Notes under the pieces: generated by a model | The model's input: only the letters and a program-made list of their open reading frames with translations | Databases searched by the model: none | Told to the model about the DNA's origin: nothing | Origin: Gordionus sp. m RMFG-2023 | Taxonomy: Eukaryota; Nematomorpha; Gordioida; Chordodea; Parachordodidae | Reading direction: 5' to 3' | Assembly: GCF_954871325.1 (NCBI RefSeq) | Contig: NC_088775.1 | Span: 63,341,561 to 63,405,560, forward strand | DNA length: 64,000 nt | Program-made: the position numbers and the translations under genes | Shown here: in pieces, positions 23,300-34,689 of the stretch | Layout of the letters: the number at the start of each line of letters is the position of its first letter | Numbering within the stretch: the stretch's first letter is position 1

Positions 23300-23960
23300 C
23301 TTTAAAAAAATTTAGTGCTGTAAACATTTCTAAAAAAATCGAACGCGTTCAACGTTCATTGACAAAAATCGAAAGCCTTCACGTTCAAGTACACTTTAAA
23401 AAAAGGAACGCGTTCACGAATGCGTTCACGTTCATGAACCGTTCAAAATTTTTTTTTAAATTAAATTTAATATGAATAAACTTATATTTTTTAATACAAT
23501 ATATTAGCCATGTTAAAAAATAATATAGTTTTATTTTGATAATATAATATATTTATAAAAAAATTTCTTATTAAATTTTAATATTCAAAACATTTATCTA
23601 ATAGACAGGAACACTTGGCAGTTAATACGGCATTAGCTATACTAAAAACGCGCTCTACAGGGGCAGATGAGGGGATTGAGGTATTATACTTAATAAACAG
23701 CTCTTTTAACGTGGAGGATTAATTAAAAATTTATTGTTTTGTTATTTGCTTCAAAAATTGAGATAAGTTATCCTCCTCCAATACATTCTCTACTTCCTCG
23801 GTAATTAACAATTCTCTAGGGTTTTCAAAGCATTTTTTTTCAATAATGCTATAAGTTTGTTTTTAATAGGTCCGTTCTGTCGAAGTTTTATCCATGGCCA
23901 TTGAAGTTTGAATGCTGGATGTATAATTGCAGAAAGAACATATTGATCTTTATATATACA

Positions 23961-25127
23961 CTAGTTGATAGCCCGTCAAGAATGACGGGAATTAATGTTC
24001 TTAAATATTGGATATTAAACTTGTACCTTATATTATATTAAAATTTAGTAGAAAAAGAGGTAAATTTGTAAATCATACCTCATAAAATATTCATAATTTC
24101 TGATTTAAATATTGGGAAAAATATTATTACCCGCCTTTCTCGAAGGGCATAATAATAACTAATAACACCAGAGCTCCCGTTAGTCAGCATTGCTGTTCGC
24201 TCTCCACCGCGTGAAGGTGAGAGATGGGTTTTAGGGGAGCAAGAGATGAGCAAAGAATGAATAAAAGAAGGTAGAAATATAGGAAAAAGAGACAAAAATG
24301 TGAAAAAAAATTTTATAATAATTTACAACCATATACTATAAGCGCGGAATTAACGCCGCATGCCGGTATCGGTTCTAAATCGCTAAACGATAAATAGCCA
24401 AAAAAAGGGATGTTCCCAATTTTGTTACCAGTAAATGGCTATTAATGTTTTATTTAAAAAATGAAGATCCAAACCGTAGCAAAAAACACAAATAAATTAC
24501 TTAAGTATATAAGAAAATTAAGTATTTGAACTAAATTTGTAGTGTCTGTTTAAATATAATTTGTAAGATATATATTTGTATTAAGTATTTAATATAACGA
24601 TGTTTTATTGCCATTTAAAATATTTATTAAATTTCTAAAATGCTTTCTTAATATAATTTTTAATTATATACTAAAATTTATTATAATTTCACATATACAT
24701 ATGTAATATATTCGTATTAAGTATTTAATATAACTATTAAAGAAATTTTTTATTGCCATTTAAAATACTTATTAAATTTGTAAAACGTTTTCTTAATATT
24801 ACAAATTATAATTTCATAGAGCTTAATAATCCAATGAAAAAAAATAAATATTGATTAAATTTAATTAATTTTAAAAAATCAAATATAAATAAAGATTTTT
24901 ATAGCAAAATATAAAGCTTAAAGGGGCTGAACGGTAAGAACGTTTGCCGAAATTAAGGCGCGAGTTCGAATCCCCGAGTAAGAAAAAAAAATTTAACATT
25001 ACCGAGATAATAAAAGCCCTCGATTTATTTAACATTAAGAAGATAACGTTATGAAGATATGAAAGTTGATACCAAAAAAAATTAACGTTATAAAGATAGG
25101 AAAACGTTCATTTCTTGAATACGGCTA
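23961..25127 (-). mobile_element. Helitron (tRNA-like-carrying subfamily), minus strand
   Basis: Reading the - strand, the 3' end is the hairpin CCCGTCATTCTTGACGGG, then CTATCAA and CTAG (23964-23961), followed by T, which is the classical Helitron terminus. The 5' end is placed at 25127 by comparison with 32431, since both start after a TATATATAA flank; here it reads TAGCCG instead of TC, so the 5' boundary is less sure. The element contains a tRNA-like sequence antisense to it at 24920-24980. There is no Rep/helicase, so it is non-autonomous. It lies inside the decayed hAT. Confidence 0.72.
24920..24980 (+). other. tRNA-like sequence (box A/B) in a Helitron
   Basis: GGGGCTGAACGGTAAG, spacing, then CGAGTTCGAATCCCCGAG, a consensus-like box B (GTTCGAATC) at the right distance from a box-A-like part. 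Folding is incomplete, so it is not a working tRNA. A related copy lies at 32511-32577 on the other strand. Confidence 0.5.
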
Positions 25128-25975
25128 TTATATATATAGATGTTCAAATTTAAAAGAAAAGAAAATATATGTAATTAATTGAGAGTGATAGGTTTAATAC
25201 ATTTTATTAATCCCATTTAATACTGCGTCTATAAATGGTTGAGGCCAATAATTTTTTTAATTTTAAAATAACTATCTTTATTGTTGGGGTCAAATATCCC
25301 AAATGCATTATTTCTTCAAATTTAATGATTTTACTTAGTTATATAATATAAAATAATTAATATTACTATCAAATGTCGTTTTAAATTGGAAATTTGACAA
25401 TATAATACTTTTTGGCCACATTTTACATGGTAAGCATTGAATTAGTTCCTTCAATATAGGATGTTACTGTAAAACATCTATCATATTTGGCCATGGTAAT
25501 GATAATTCATCTGATTTTGGATTCAGAATAAGATGATGAGGATTAAATAATAATATCCATGCTTATGCTAATCTATTAAATTAAAATATAAACAATAATA
25601 TTCAAATTAATAAACGTGTTAAAAAAATTGAAATGTGAAAAGGAAATACACAGCAGATTAAAAAATATAAATAATACTTTTTTTTAAAAAATTCTGAAAT
25701 ATTAAATTTTTCAAATAAATAAAAATAAAAAGTATTTTTAAAATTGAACGAACGTTAAATACGCGTTCGTCATAAAAAAGGAACGCGTTCACGTTCATAG
25801 TTCGTCAAAAATAAAAGGAACGCCGTTCATCTTTTTCCCCAAAAAATGAACTTCGTTCACGAACGCCGTTCATCTTTTTTCCCAAAAAACGAACTTCGTT
25901 CACGAACGCCGTTCATCTTTTTTCCCAAAAAACGAACTTCGTTCACGAACGCGTTCAACAAAAATTAATGAATCA

Positions 25976-27330
25976 AAGGTGTTTAATATTTTATTCTCAT
26001 TTAAGCTCAAATATATCAAAAGATATCTAAAATTAACCGGAGTGCATTTTGCCCTGCCCTGTTTGGAGTTGAAGGTTAAAATTTTATTTTTTCTTAGTAA
26101 TAATATATTAATTCATGTTGATTATAAGGTTGTGTCAAAACCATTTTAAAAAATTCGATAAGTTTCAAAACTTTTTTAAATTTTAATGAAATTATAGAAT
26201 TAAAATAGCATATTTATTTATTATAAGTTTCGAAATTTTGTCAATTTAATTTTTTGGATACAGCCATATTTTTTAAAAAAACATATCAATTTATATAAAA
26301 AAAAAAATTAACTAAACATAAAAACAACCAATCCCTTATTAATGTTTAAAAAAATACCTAAAAATGAGATAAAATATACCGCTCGAAAGAAGTAATAACC
26401 AAAAAATTAATATGGAATAAGTTTATTAGAGGTGTGCCGATACCAGTTTTGGGAGGAAGACCCAGGGGGAGTTAGCCGGGGCTCAATGATTGCTCAAAAT
26501 CGAAAATTCTAAAATAAATATATTTTTTGCTTCAATGTATTTCCAAAATTTTTTAAGGGTCTCCAAGCCCCAAATAGTACAACTGGGCCAATCTGATATC
26601 CATCACTAAAGTGAATCTTGATTGTGTTCGATATTTTAAAAATGAATTTTTCATTGTTTTAAAGCTATAATTCAGGTTGCTGGAAAATAAATCTTTTCAT
26701 CATAAATATAAAAAAAGTTTAGTAAAATGTTTGAATATCTTCTTCAAAATTTTTAACATTTGGTGGACGGGTTAAAAATATAACCAATGAATTGGCGGAT
26801 GAGCTAAATACAGACCTCTGGTCTAGGCAACCTTGTCATGTCCACGATGTTTCTTTCGTAATGCGTTGAATTAGTAATGAACTTTACCTTTTTTGCTGTA
26901 CACCCTACATTTGGCGTTAGCATATCAATAATAAAATCGTTGTAAATTTTTTTTTGTTCCAAAATTTTTTCTATCGCTAATAATATAGAATTCCATATAG
27001 TTAATTTTTTACATTATTTAATTTTCGCTTCTATTCCAAATTTTTATATTACTCTAAAGCAAGTGCGTAGGCAGGAAATTAGTAAGTGGGGGAGGGGATA
27101 TAATTAAATTTTTTTAGAATTAAGAATATCATAAGTCAGAAATTTATTAGGACTAGTGACTAAAATATTGACAATACATAAATATAAATTAATTATAAAA
27201 ATATTAAATGTATATGTTCGGCGTATGGATCACTATGGATAAAAACTTATTTAATAAATTATATTAAAAAAAAATAAATGTTGGAAATATATATTAATGC
27301 ACAAAAATATTCTTAAGAATTATTTTATAA
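25976..27330. other. Intronic AT-rich DNA; inverted repeat copy, otherwise nothing recognised
   Basis: 26285-26405 is the inverted partner of 23040-23168. Around 26440-26490 is a short GC-richer stretch (GGCTCAATGATTGC). From about 27060 (AAGTGCGTAGGCAGG) to about 28690 (CTGCGTATGCGTCTG) may be an old hAT-like element with degraded ends that holds the SINE; I could not confirm a target duplication. Confidence 0.45.
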
Positions 27331-27332
27331 AT

Positions 27333-27349
27333 ATAAATTTACAAATTGT
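27333..27349. repeat. 17-bp SINE target duplication, left
   Basis: Exact match to 27912-27928. Confidence 0.88.
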
Positions 27350-27911
27350 AGCCGGGGTGACCCAGTGGTGTATGATGTATGCTTGGAAACCGAAAGTTCC
27401 AGGTTCAATCCTGATAAGTAACTAAAAATTTTCGGGTTTTTCTTCAATGACGGATGTGTATAGACATATGATATGATGAATTCTGAGCTGAGAAATGCCA
27501 CCCCGCTTACCGACAGGCTTGGGCAACCGGGTGCTAGGATACTTGTCCAATAAACCAAATAAGACGGCCAGCTGAACTCGTGGGTCATTAAAGGATGATA
27601 ACGATTTCTTGGCCAGCGCTAGGATAATGGTATGCTACCAAGCTACAATGGACTTGATAACGATACTCCGGTGTGAGATTAAGATTACAATGGAATCGAT
27701 AGGAATACTCCTGTGGGATATCTGTCGATTTGATACTTTGGTATGAGATCAAAATACTTTGGCCTCTAGAGCGATACTCCGGTGGGATCCAAATGGAATC
27801 GATCAGAAATATAAATAAGATAAAAATAGATTGCATGAGTAATAAAGTGAAGATAGATATTGAAGGAGCTTACCAACAGAAAAGGTGAAAGCTAAAAAGA
27901 AAGAAAAATAA
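27350..27911 (+). mobile_element. tRNA-derived SINE, about 560 bp
   Basis: The head reads GCCGGGGTGACCCAGTGG and later CCAGGTTCAATCCTG, a box A and box B pair as in RNA polymerase III promoters of tRNA genes. A long body with internal repeats (CGATACTCCGGTG repeated four times with changes at about 27660-27785) follows, and the 3' end is A-rich. The exact 17-bp direct repeat ATAAATTTACAAATTGT flanks it (27333-27349 and 27912-27928), the signature of LINE-assisted retroposition. It has no coding capacity of its own. Confidence 0.88.
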
Positions 27912-27928
27912 ATAAATTTACAAATTGT
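27912..27928. repeat. 17-bp SINE target duplication, right
   Basis: Exact match to 27333-27349. Confidence 0.88.
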
Positions 27929-28819
27929 TCATGGAAATAAATGTGGGATATTAAAAATGGGGAAATATATAATTAATAATCATATTATAAATTTATAATG
28001 TAATTTAATCTTCTTAGGAATTGAGCTAATTTATCATGATTTCAGAGGTAGTACTTCTCAGAGGTGTTGTTAAATGGCTCGATTGAGCTAATTTTTAAAA
28101 ACGGCTAATTGAAAATTTTATACAGAAAAATATTATGCAAATGAATATTTTGCTCATAGATATCACGAAGGTTTTGGACATTGTGAAATCTTGAGGCCTA
28201 AAACAATATTTATCTGGCTAAGAGGAGATTTATTTTTTGGAACAATTGGCTTGCCCTGCTGCGAGAAATATTAAATTCTTAAAATTTTTGACTCAATAAT
28301 GACATTTATGAAATTGGTCATTTTCAAATGCTATAATTTCCTTAGTTCTGATATATTTTCACCTATTCCCATAGTCTCGATCAAATCGATATTATATTTT
28401 AGTTTTGTAGTGAAAAAGTTTCAATGATTAGGTGGGAAATTTTAAAGTGGTAGATAAATATAAGAACAAGAAAATTTTGAAATCGACAATAATCATAAAA
28501 TAAGTTCATGGCTTATTTATTTCTGCCGTGAATGTGACAAATAAATGTAAATTGGAATATATGTGCGATAAGATGTAAGAATTAGTAATATTTTTGAAAA
28601 ATATTTAAGCCGGTATCTAAATCTTTTGGGTGTGGGGGAAGGAGGGGTATTGTCCCCTGCCTTCCCGCTGCGTATGCGTCTGATATTATTAAGAAAAGTT
28701 TTATAATCAAATCATAATAAATTATGCATTTTATTAATTTTTTTAGCATATTTTCAATTATTTGTCAATTTTTTTTAAAATTTATCATGCCATATAAGAG
28801 TTTTCTTAATTATATCTAA

Positions 28820-28920
28820 TGTACGCCATGGCCGCCGGCAATTTTCTTTCCGCCGTTTGAGATGAGCTATGCCGCCAGGCTAGCCACCCATTTTTATAAG
28901 ACGACAGCGCGGTAAGTAAA
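28820..28920. other. GC-rich island with splice-donor-like end
   Basis: About 100 bp with several GCCGCC/GGCGG motifs in AT-rich DNA, ending in CAGCGCGGTAAGT, a consensus-quality donor on the + strand. Neither strand gives a recognisable protein. It may be a diverged transposon end or a remnant of a promoter/first exon. Confidence 0.3.
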
Positions 28921-29029
28921 ATTTCTAAAATGCTATATTTTATATATTCAATTATTATTCTAATTTGAATATTAAAATTAATAAATATCATTAAAATATG
29001 AATTATATCAGTATATTATCGAATAGCCA

Positions 29030-29520
29030 ATTTGGAATGTGAAATTGATGCAGAGCATCGTAAATGCCGGTAATCAATTTATGAAACTGGCCAGATTTTA
29101 TATATTAACGATTTTGAATCTATATTGATGAACATTTTGACATCTCTGGTGCGGCTGATGATATAAATTTCAAAGCATCACCCGATCGAATTAATATGAC
29201 AACCTTAAAATTAAATTGTCCTATCCCTTGGCACAGCTTAATAATTATGCTAGAAAGTATCCGCGGTATCAACAATAGTCTTATGTGCTAAATAAAATAG
29301 GGAAACAATCTTTAAAACTTTTCAATAACGCTAGTTGACGAACTATTCGGATTAATAAATCATTCAGCTCCTAAGGAATCAGCAATTAATTTAAGTTAAT
29401 TGTTTTGCGGTGAAATAGAAACAAATATACGATTCAATGAATCTGATATCTCAGTTATCATTTACCCAAGAAAATATGTAGAAAAAGTTTGACCATAGGT
29501 TTCCAATTACGGAATTGAAG
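29030..29520 (+). pseudogene. Unrecognised decayed coding-like region
   Basis: Fragments in changing + frames have coding-like composition: FKASPDRINMTTLKLNCP at about 29170-29225, and NHSAPKESAINLS, then ETNIRFNESDISVIIYP at about 29358-29475. I do not recognise the family. It lies upstream of piggyBac remains, so it may belong to a mobile element. Confidence 0.35.
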
Positions 29521-30116
29521 GTAATTTATTTTATATAATATTTTTGTTAATAAGAATTTATTTAAAATATTTTGAACATTAGATAATAACGACAATTATT
29601 GTGCCGAACTCAAAATTTTAAATTGTTTCAGAATATTTACTATGAATTCTACATCATCCAATTTCTAATTAAACATTTAACCCTTTAAAGTCCTGGGAGC
29701 TAATTTGACATCATCATATTGCATGTTATTTTTTAATGTTTAACACCGCTCTATGATTTAATTTAACATTTTAAAATAAATATATAATGTATTCAATCGT
29801 ATTTTAATAATAATAAAAAAAAATATGCTTGTTTTTATTTTACTATCATGTGACTTTTGATTATATTTCCGTTTCGATTTTTTTTAAAATTACTTGATAT
29901 TACATATTTATATATATTTTAATTGAAAAATTTGAAAACTGTTTATTTTATAAACAAGACAAAATATTCAAGTATGTACGTCATCATGAATTTATATTTT
30001 TTTTAAATTTTAATTATTTTTGTAAATAAAATTTTAAATTATGATCCCAAATTAATTCATTGGGAATTTAATAAATTATTTTATTAACATTGAATTTATA
30101 TAATTTATTTTTATAG

Positions 30117-30570
30117 ATGTCAAATAAGATAATCACAAATGCACTCGATATAGAACTTGATAATATTCATGAAGGCCCTAGTATTCCTAATCTCAGTAGT
30201 AATTGGGTACTAAAAAATATTAAATCATTTTATACAACATTTTCTAAAAAAAATTCTAATCCACGAATAATATACCAACACCATAACAAAATTTTTGGAT
30301 GATGATATATTAGATAATATTGTTGAGCAATCAAATTTATGTTCAAAAAAGTGGCCAATCTTTTACAATTCATTGGTATTTATTTATTTTCTTCACTGGT
30401 AAAGATTCCATCATATCGCCAATATTGATCTCAGGAATTCAAATTGCCACAGGTAACTGATACAATGTCGAGAAAACGTTTTGAACAATTGTGAAAATAT
30501 TTGCATCTCATTGATAATACAAATATGATTCCACATAATGTAGAAGGGCATTATAAATAAGTTTTATAAA
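30117..30570 (+). pseudogene. piggyBac transposase N-terminal copy (left arm)
   Basis: It reads MSNKII, then IPNLSSNWVLKNIKSF and a broken continuation matching the - strand copy at 31694-31250, including the PYQHFK/FLDDDILDNI equivalent. It has internal deletions and stops relative to the other arm and no catalytic residues. Confidence 0.8.
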
Positions 30571-30584
30571 AGATTTTTCATTTT

Positions 30585-31694
30585 AAGGCCTAGGGATCTG
30601 AATAAAAGCCTAACATCTTCTATTGGGTCGATACAATTGAAGGATGATATAACATGAACAAATTTGTTGTCAAACCATTTGACAATTGTTATATAATTAT
30701 TAGTGTCAGTTTTGTATCGAAACTACCTCTCCTCTTTTCTTGAGTTCGCGGTCGCTTTTCAAATTGCAACCTTTTAGGCGATCGTATGATACCAATCCTA
30801 TATATACCTATTTCTTTAAGTCTTATCGATAAAAGTATAAAAAAGAAGAAATTATGTGTAAACTTTATGTCAAAATTAGGCATGTTTTGAACTAGGTGAA
30901 GAACAATATCCCCACTTATTCCTAATTGTTTTGTGTTTTTATAGTTTGCTTTCCTATAACTTCAAATTCATAAATAATTCCCGAAGCTCCTGCAAGAGCA
31001 AATATTTTAATATCCCATTTGTGGGGTTTTTATCTTATATATTCTTTCAATGTATTTTTACTCTTGAATGGTATCAAAAATTCGTCAACACAAATATTCT
31101 CCTCCATTTCAAGGTCTGAATAGTGAGGCGTATTTTAAAGCCTCTATCATGTCCTTCTACATTAAGTGGAATCATATTTGTATTATCATTGAGATGCAAA
31201 TATTTTCGCAAATGTACGAAACGTTTTCACGACATTGTCAGTTACCTGTGGAAATTTGAATTCCTGAGACCAATATTGACGATATGATGGAACATTTACC
31301 AGTGAAGAAAATAAATACCTATGAATTGTTCAATCTCATTTTTATCAGTTTTCAAAAATTGGCCCCTTTTTTGAACGCAAAATAAATTTAATTGCTCAAT
31401 AATATTATCTAATATATCATCATCCAAAAACATTTTAAAATGTTGATATGGTGTTGGAATATTATATGTGAGATTAGAAAATTTTTTAGAAAATGTTGTA
31501 TCAAATAATTCAATATTTTTTAATACGTAATTACAACTGAGATTAGGAATACAAGGACCTGCTAGGACCTTCATGCATATCATCAAGAGTGCATTTATAT
31601 CCACATTATCGAGGGGATGATTAAAATTATCCTCACTATCATCATTATCTGTTTCCGAAATATCACCTTCAATTATAATTATTTTATTTGACAT
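30585..31694 (-). pseudogene. piggyBac transposase, truncated
   Basis: The N-terminal domain at 31694-31296 starts MSNKIIIIEGD and contains PYQHFKMFLDDDILDNIIEQ and EIEQFIGIYF. After a short broken part the catalytic region follows on the same strand: VDEFLIPFKSKN (about 31090), ALAGASGIIYEFE (about 30980), LGISGDIVLHLVQ (about 30920) and IVKWFDNKFVHV (about 30660), all typical of the DDE_Tnp_1_7 piggyBac family. Stops and frameshifts interrupt it, and the C-terminus with the cysteine-rich end is lost at the palindrome junction. Confidence 0.85.
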
Positions 31695-32114
31695 CTATAA
31701 AAATAATATATATAAATTCAATGTTAAAATAATTTATTAAATTCTCAATGAATTAATTTGGGATCATAATTTTAAAATTATATTTATAAAAATAATTAAA
31801 ATTTTAAAAAAAATTACATATTTGAATATTTTGTCTTCTTTATAAAATAAACAGTTTTCAGAATTTTACAATTAAAATATATATAAATATGTAATATCAA
31901 ATAATTTAGAAAAAAATCGAAATGGAAATATAGTCAAAAGTTACATGATAGTATAAAACAAAAACAAGCATATTTTTTTTTATTATTAGTAAAACACGAT
32001 TGAATACATTATATATTTATTTTAAAATGTTAAATTAAATCAATGAGAGGTTTTAAACGTTAAAAAATAACATGCAATATGATGATGTAAAATTAGCTCC
32101 CAGTTAAAGGGTTA

Positions 32115-32345
32115 ATGGCAGGTAAAATTATTAAAAGAAAAATATGGAGACCATCAAATGAAACTCCTAAAAACAAAAAGGAAAGTTACCTTATATCAGA
32201 CGTTAGATACGATAAAATAGGGCTTTGGTCAGAAGTTTCCAACACTCGAAAACGGTATAAACTATGTGTTAGCGCATAGTGTGAAAAATGTGAAATTTAT
32301 TTATGATTTAACCAGGATAGAAATTGTTTTAAAACATTTCATAAT
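32115..32345 (+). pseudogene. Older piggyBac transposase C-terminus
   Basis: Directly after the right TTAA of the palindromic element, the + strand reads MAGKIIKRKIWRPSNETP, then SDVRYDKIGLWSEV, then RYKLC...CEKCEIYL...DRNCF, the cysteine-rich C-terminal domain of piggyBac transposases, with stops. It is in the opposite orientation to the element at 29681-32111, so the palindromic element probably inserted into this older piggyBac gene. Confidence 0.72.
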
Positions 32346-32510
32346 AAATATTTTTTGTATACATGCATTGAGCTCAATGATGTCAAATTATATCATGCCT
32401 TTATTTTACCTATATATCTAATATATATAATCTCCATAATCATAACACGATCGTTATCTCCTTAATGTATTTTAAATTTAAGGAGACTATATAGTGTAAT
32501 GTTAATTTTT

Positions 32511-32577
32511 TGCTCTCTACGAGAATCGAACTAGAGCCTCCCGTTTCAAAGTAATATGCTTTACCGCATGCACCAAC
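32511..32577 (-). other. tRNA-like sequence (box A/B) in a Helitron
   Basis: The - strand reads GTTGGTGCATGCGGTAAAGC, then GCTCTAGTTCGATTCTCG, with box B GTTCGATTC. The arrangement matches 24920-24980. Pairing is incomplete, so it is a tRNA-derived segment and not a tRNA gene. Confidence 0.5.
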
Positions 32578-32879
32578 TTGAATATAAATAAATTTAAAAT
32601 ATTAATTATATATATATTAAAGTTTCACGCATGCACCAACTTGAATATAATTAAATTTAAAATATTAATTATATAGATGTTGAAGGGTAATTATATAGTT
32701 TGTGTGTATGGTATTAAATATATCTTATTAATAAATTTTAAATAAATATTAAAATTTAAGAGTAAAAGAGGTAAAATTGGTGCAATGTATAATGTGAGCA
32801 TGTATTAGAAATATCAAAATTTAAAAATGTGATGGAAATCATATTGAATAAAATTTAAAATGGAGGTGCTTTAAGATTT

Positions 32880-34340
32880 TTGAATTTTAAATATGGGTTA
32901 TAGATTGGTCTGAAATTTTTTTTCGCAGACATAGCCAGGCCTGATCAAAAAACCATGTCCCATGTAACTTTCATAAATTAATTAATAGTTAACATTTTTA
33001 AAATTTTGCCTGAACATTTTTGATTAAATGTATAACCTTTTTGTTTTACTTATATATATAATTTGACTATGATTGAAGTTTACCTCCTATTATTTGTTAA
33101 CTTAGACATATCTTTTTATTTTTTCTATTGTAATTTAATAACAATTTCTTAAATTTAATTTTATATTTTGTAAATAAGTAATAAATCATTTGGTTTGTTT
33201 AAAATTTAAATTAGGATGAACATATTTTCAGAATGGTACTTTAATATGTATTCATGAATTTCATATTAAATACCAGGAGCTCACCAGTAGAATCATAGGT
33301 AAATCATAATTTAGAAATTAGACAGATTTAATTCTTATAAACCCCTTACATCAGACCTATTTTTCTGGATCAAAATAAATTATTTGGGTTTTACTGGGCT
33401 TGGAAAATATTTTTCACCATTAATATGGACTTGGACATAGCTTGAGAAACATTTTTCATAATTATTATAGTCTAAGATTCCTGTAAATTTTTTAATTTTA
33501 AATATGGGCTAGAAATTGGCCTGAAAATTTCTTTTGAAGGCATGGCAAGGCCTGATCAACAAAGGCCCATGCAACTTTCATATTCTGATTGTATTTTTAA
33601 ATGCATTGTGACTTTTTATATATTTTATTTCAGTCCTCAACTATCAAAATTATTATGGTCTTTTGCGGGTTTGAGAAAACCAAGTGCGACTGGCTTGGGA
33701 ATTTTTTTAATATTAGGCATAGGTGTAATATTTAACACAGAATATTTATATGGCCCTCAGGTAAGATTTAATTTAAATATATTTTTATTCAAAAAAATAG
33801 TATTCACTCTTAGTCTTAATGAGTTGGCCTTGGTTGGGGTTAGCTGGGTTAAAATAGACTAAAAAATAGATATGGTTTTTAGAGATTTACCTATCTCCAG
33901 GCTTGGAAAAAAATTTAAATTAATATCGGTTGGCCAGGTTTGAAAAATTTTTTTTATAAAATTATTATGGGTTAGGCTGGGCTTGGAAAATATTTTTATA
34001 AATTATATTGGGCTGGGCTTGGGAAAAATTTTTCAAAATTATTATAAGCTTGGACGCTTGAGAATTTTTTTATTATTAATTATAGGTCAGACATTGGCCC
34101 AAAACAAATTTTTTTGCAGGCCTGGGCTTGACCTGATCAAAAAACCAAGGCCTATGAAAATCTGAATTTTGATTGTATTTTTAAATTCATTATGATTATT
34201 TAAATATTTTATTTCAGTTCTTAACTACCAAAATTATTATGATCTTTCATTGGGCTTGGAAGAATTTTTCATAATTAATATGGCTTTGGACTTTGACTGG
34301 GAATTTTTTTTAATATTAAATATTAGGTATCAGTAATATT
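32880..34340 (+). repeat. Imperfect internal repeats, GGGCTTGG family
   Basis: Longer blocks (AATATGGG, GATTGGTCTGAAA, GCCTGATCAA, AAACC) recur at about 32890, 33490 and 34080. Shorter units of about 40-60 bp containing GGGCTTGGAAAATTTTT and ATAATTATTATGG recur between them. They belong to the Helitron, and similar blocks occur at 62100-62290. Confidence 0.65.
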
Positions 34341-34689
34341 TAACAAATAATATTGGTATTATCAAGTAAATGCTTTAAATTTATTTTTACTCAAACCATA
34401 GCACTTAGTTTTAATGGATTAAACCTGGCCTGAAGGGATGAGGGGGTAAGAAGAATAAAAATTGGATATTATTTTCAAATAACAGGTAACATGCATAAAA
34501 GTAAGAAGATTTTCATTCCCCGTCATTTTTGGGCTATCTACTAGTTATGAAATAAAAGTCGAAATAAAAAATTTTTATCTTTTGTTTATATAAATGAAGA
34601 TTTTTTATAAAAAAAAATTTTAGTTTTAATTTAAAAAGTCGAGCTTTAAAGGGTTAAAATTTAAAGAGCATGCTAGAAATGTAGTTAGA

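Larger units (their letters stand above)
23315..25975 (-). mobile_element. Decayed hAT with GAACGCGTTC subterminal repeats, split by a Helitron
   Basis: Both ends are arrays of the palindromic motif GAACGCGTTC and half sites (23350-23440 and 25745-25950), like the binding-site arrays of hAT transposases. The - strand at 23690-23600 reads SSAPVERVFSIANAVL, the hAT dimerisation signature. Further hAT-like fragments lie at 25560-25200. The coding region is broken and interrupted by the Helitron at 23961-25127. Exact ends and target duplication could not be fixed. Confidence 0.72.
29677..32115 (-). mobile_element. Palindromic piggyBac element with TTAA duplications
   Basis: TTAA at 29677-29680 and 32112-32115 flank termini CCCTTTAA and TTAAAGGG, the classical piggyBac arrangement; the element proper is 29681-32111. 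Both ends are the same 5' end of the family: the left arm (29681 to about 30570) is an inverted copy of the right part (32111 to about 31200), each carrying the start of a transposase gene (Met codons at 30117 on + and 31694 on -). The 3' half of an ordinary element has been replaced by an inverted duplicate of the 5' half. The transposase on the - strand reaches its middle and then stops at the palindrome junction near 30585. Confidence 0.9.
32431..34544 (+). mobile_element. Helitron with GGGCTTGG repeats and a tRNA-like sequence
   Basis: The 3' end is CCCCGTCATTTTTGGGCTATC followed by CTAG (34541-34544) and T, matching the Helitron ends elsewhere in the window with a weakened hairpin. The 5' end TCTCCATAATC (32431) follows A after the shared TATATAA flank. 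The 5' part is similar to the - strand Helitron at 23961-25127, including a tRNA-like sequence in antisense orientation at 32511-32577. No Rep/helicase coding is seen, so it is non-autonomous. Its 3' 120 bp match 60690-60809. Confidence 0.7.

Noticed and set aside
24920-24980. Working tRNA gene
   Set aside because: Only box A/B resemblance; the acceptor and anticodon stems do not pair well, and the segment lies inside a Helitron with a relative at 32511-32577.
33542-33862. Open frame of 106 codons on the + strand
   Set aside because: It lies in the GGGCTTGG-type Helitron repeats, has no recognisable domain and is not maintained in the repeated blocks at 32890 and 34080.
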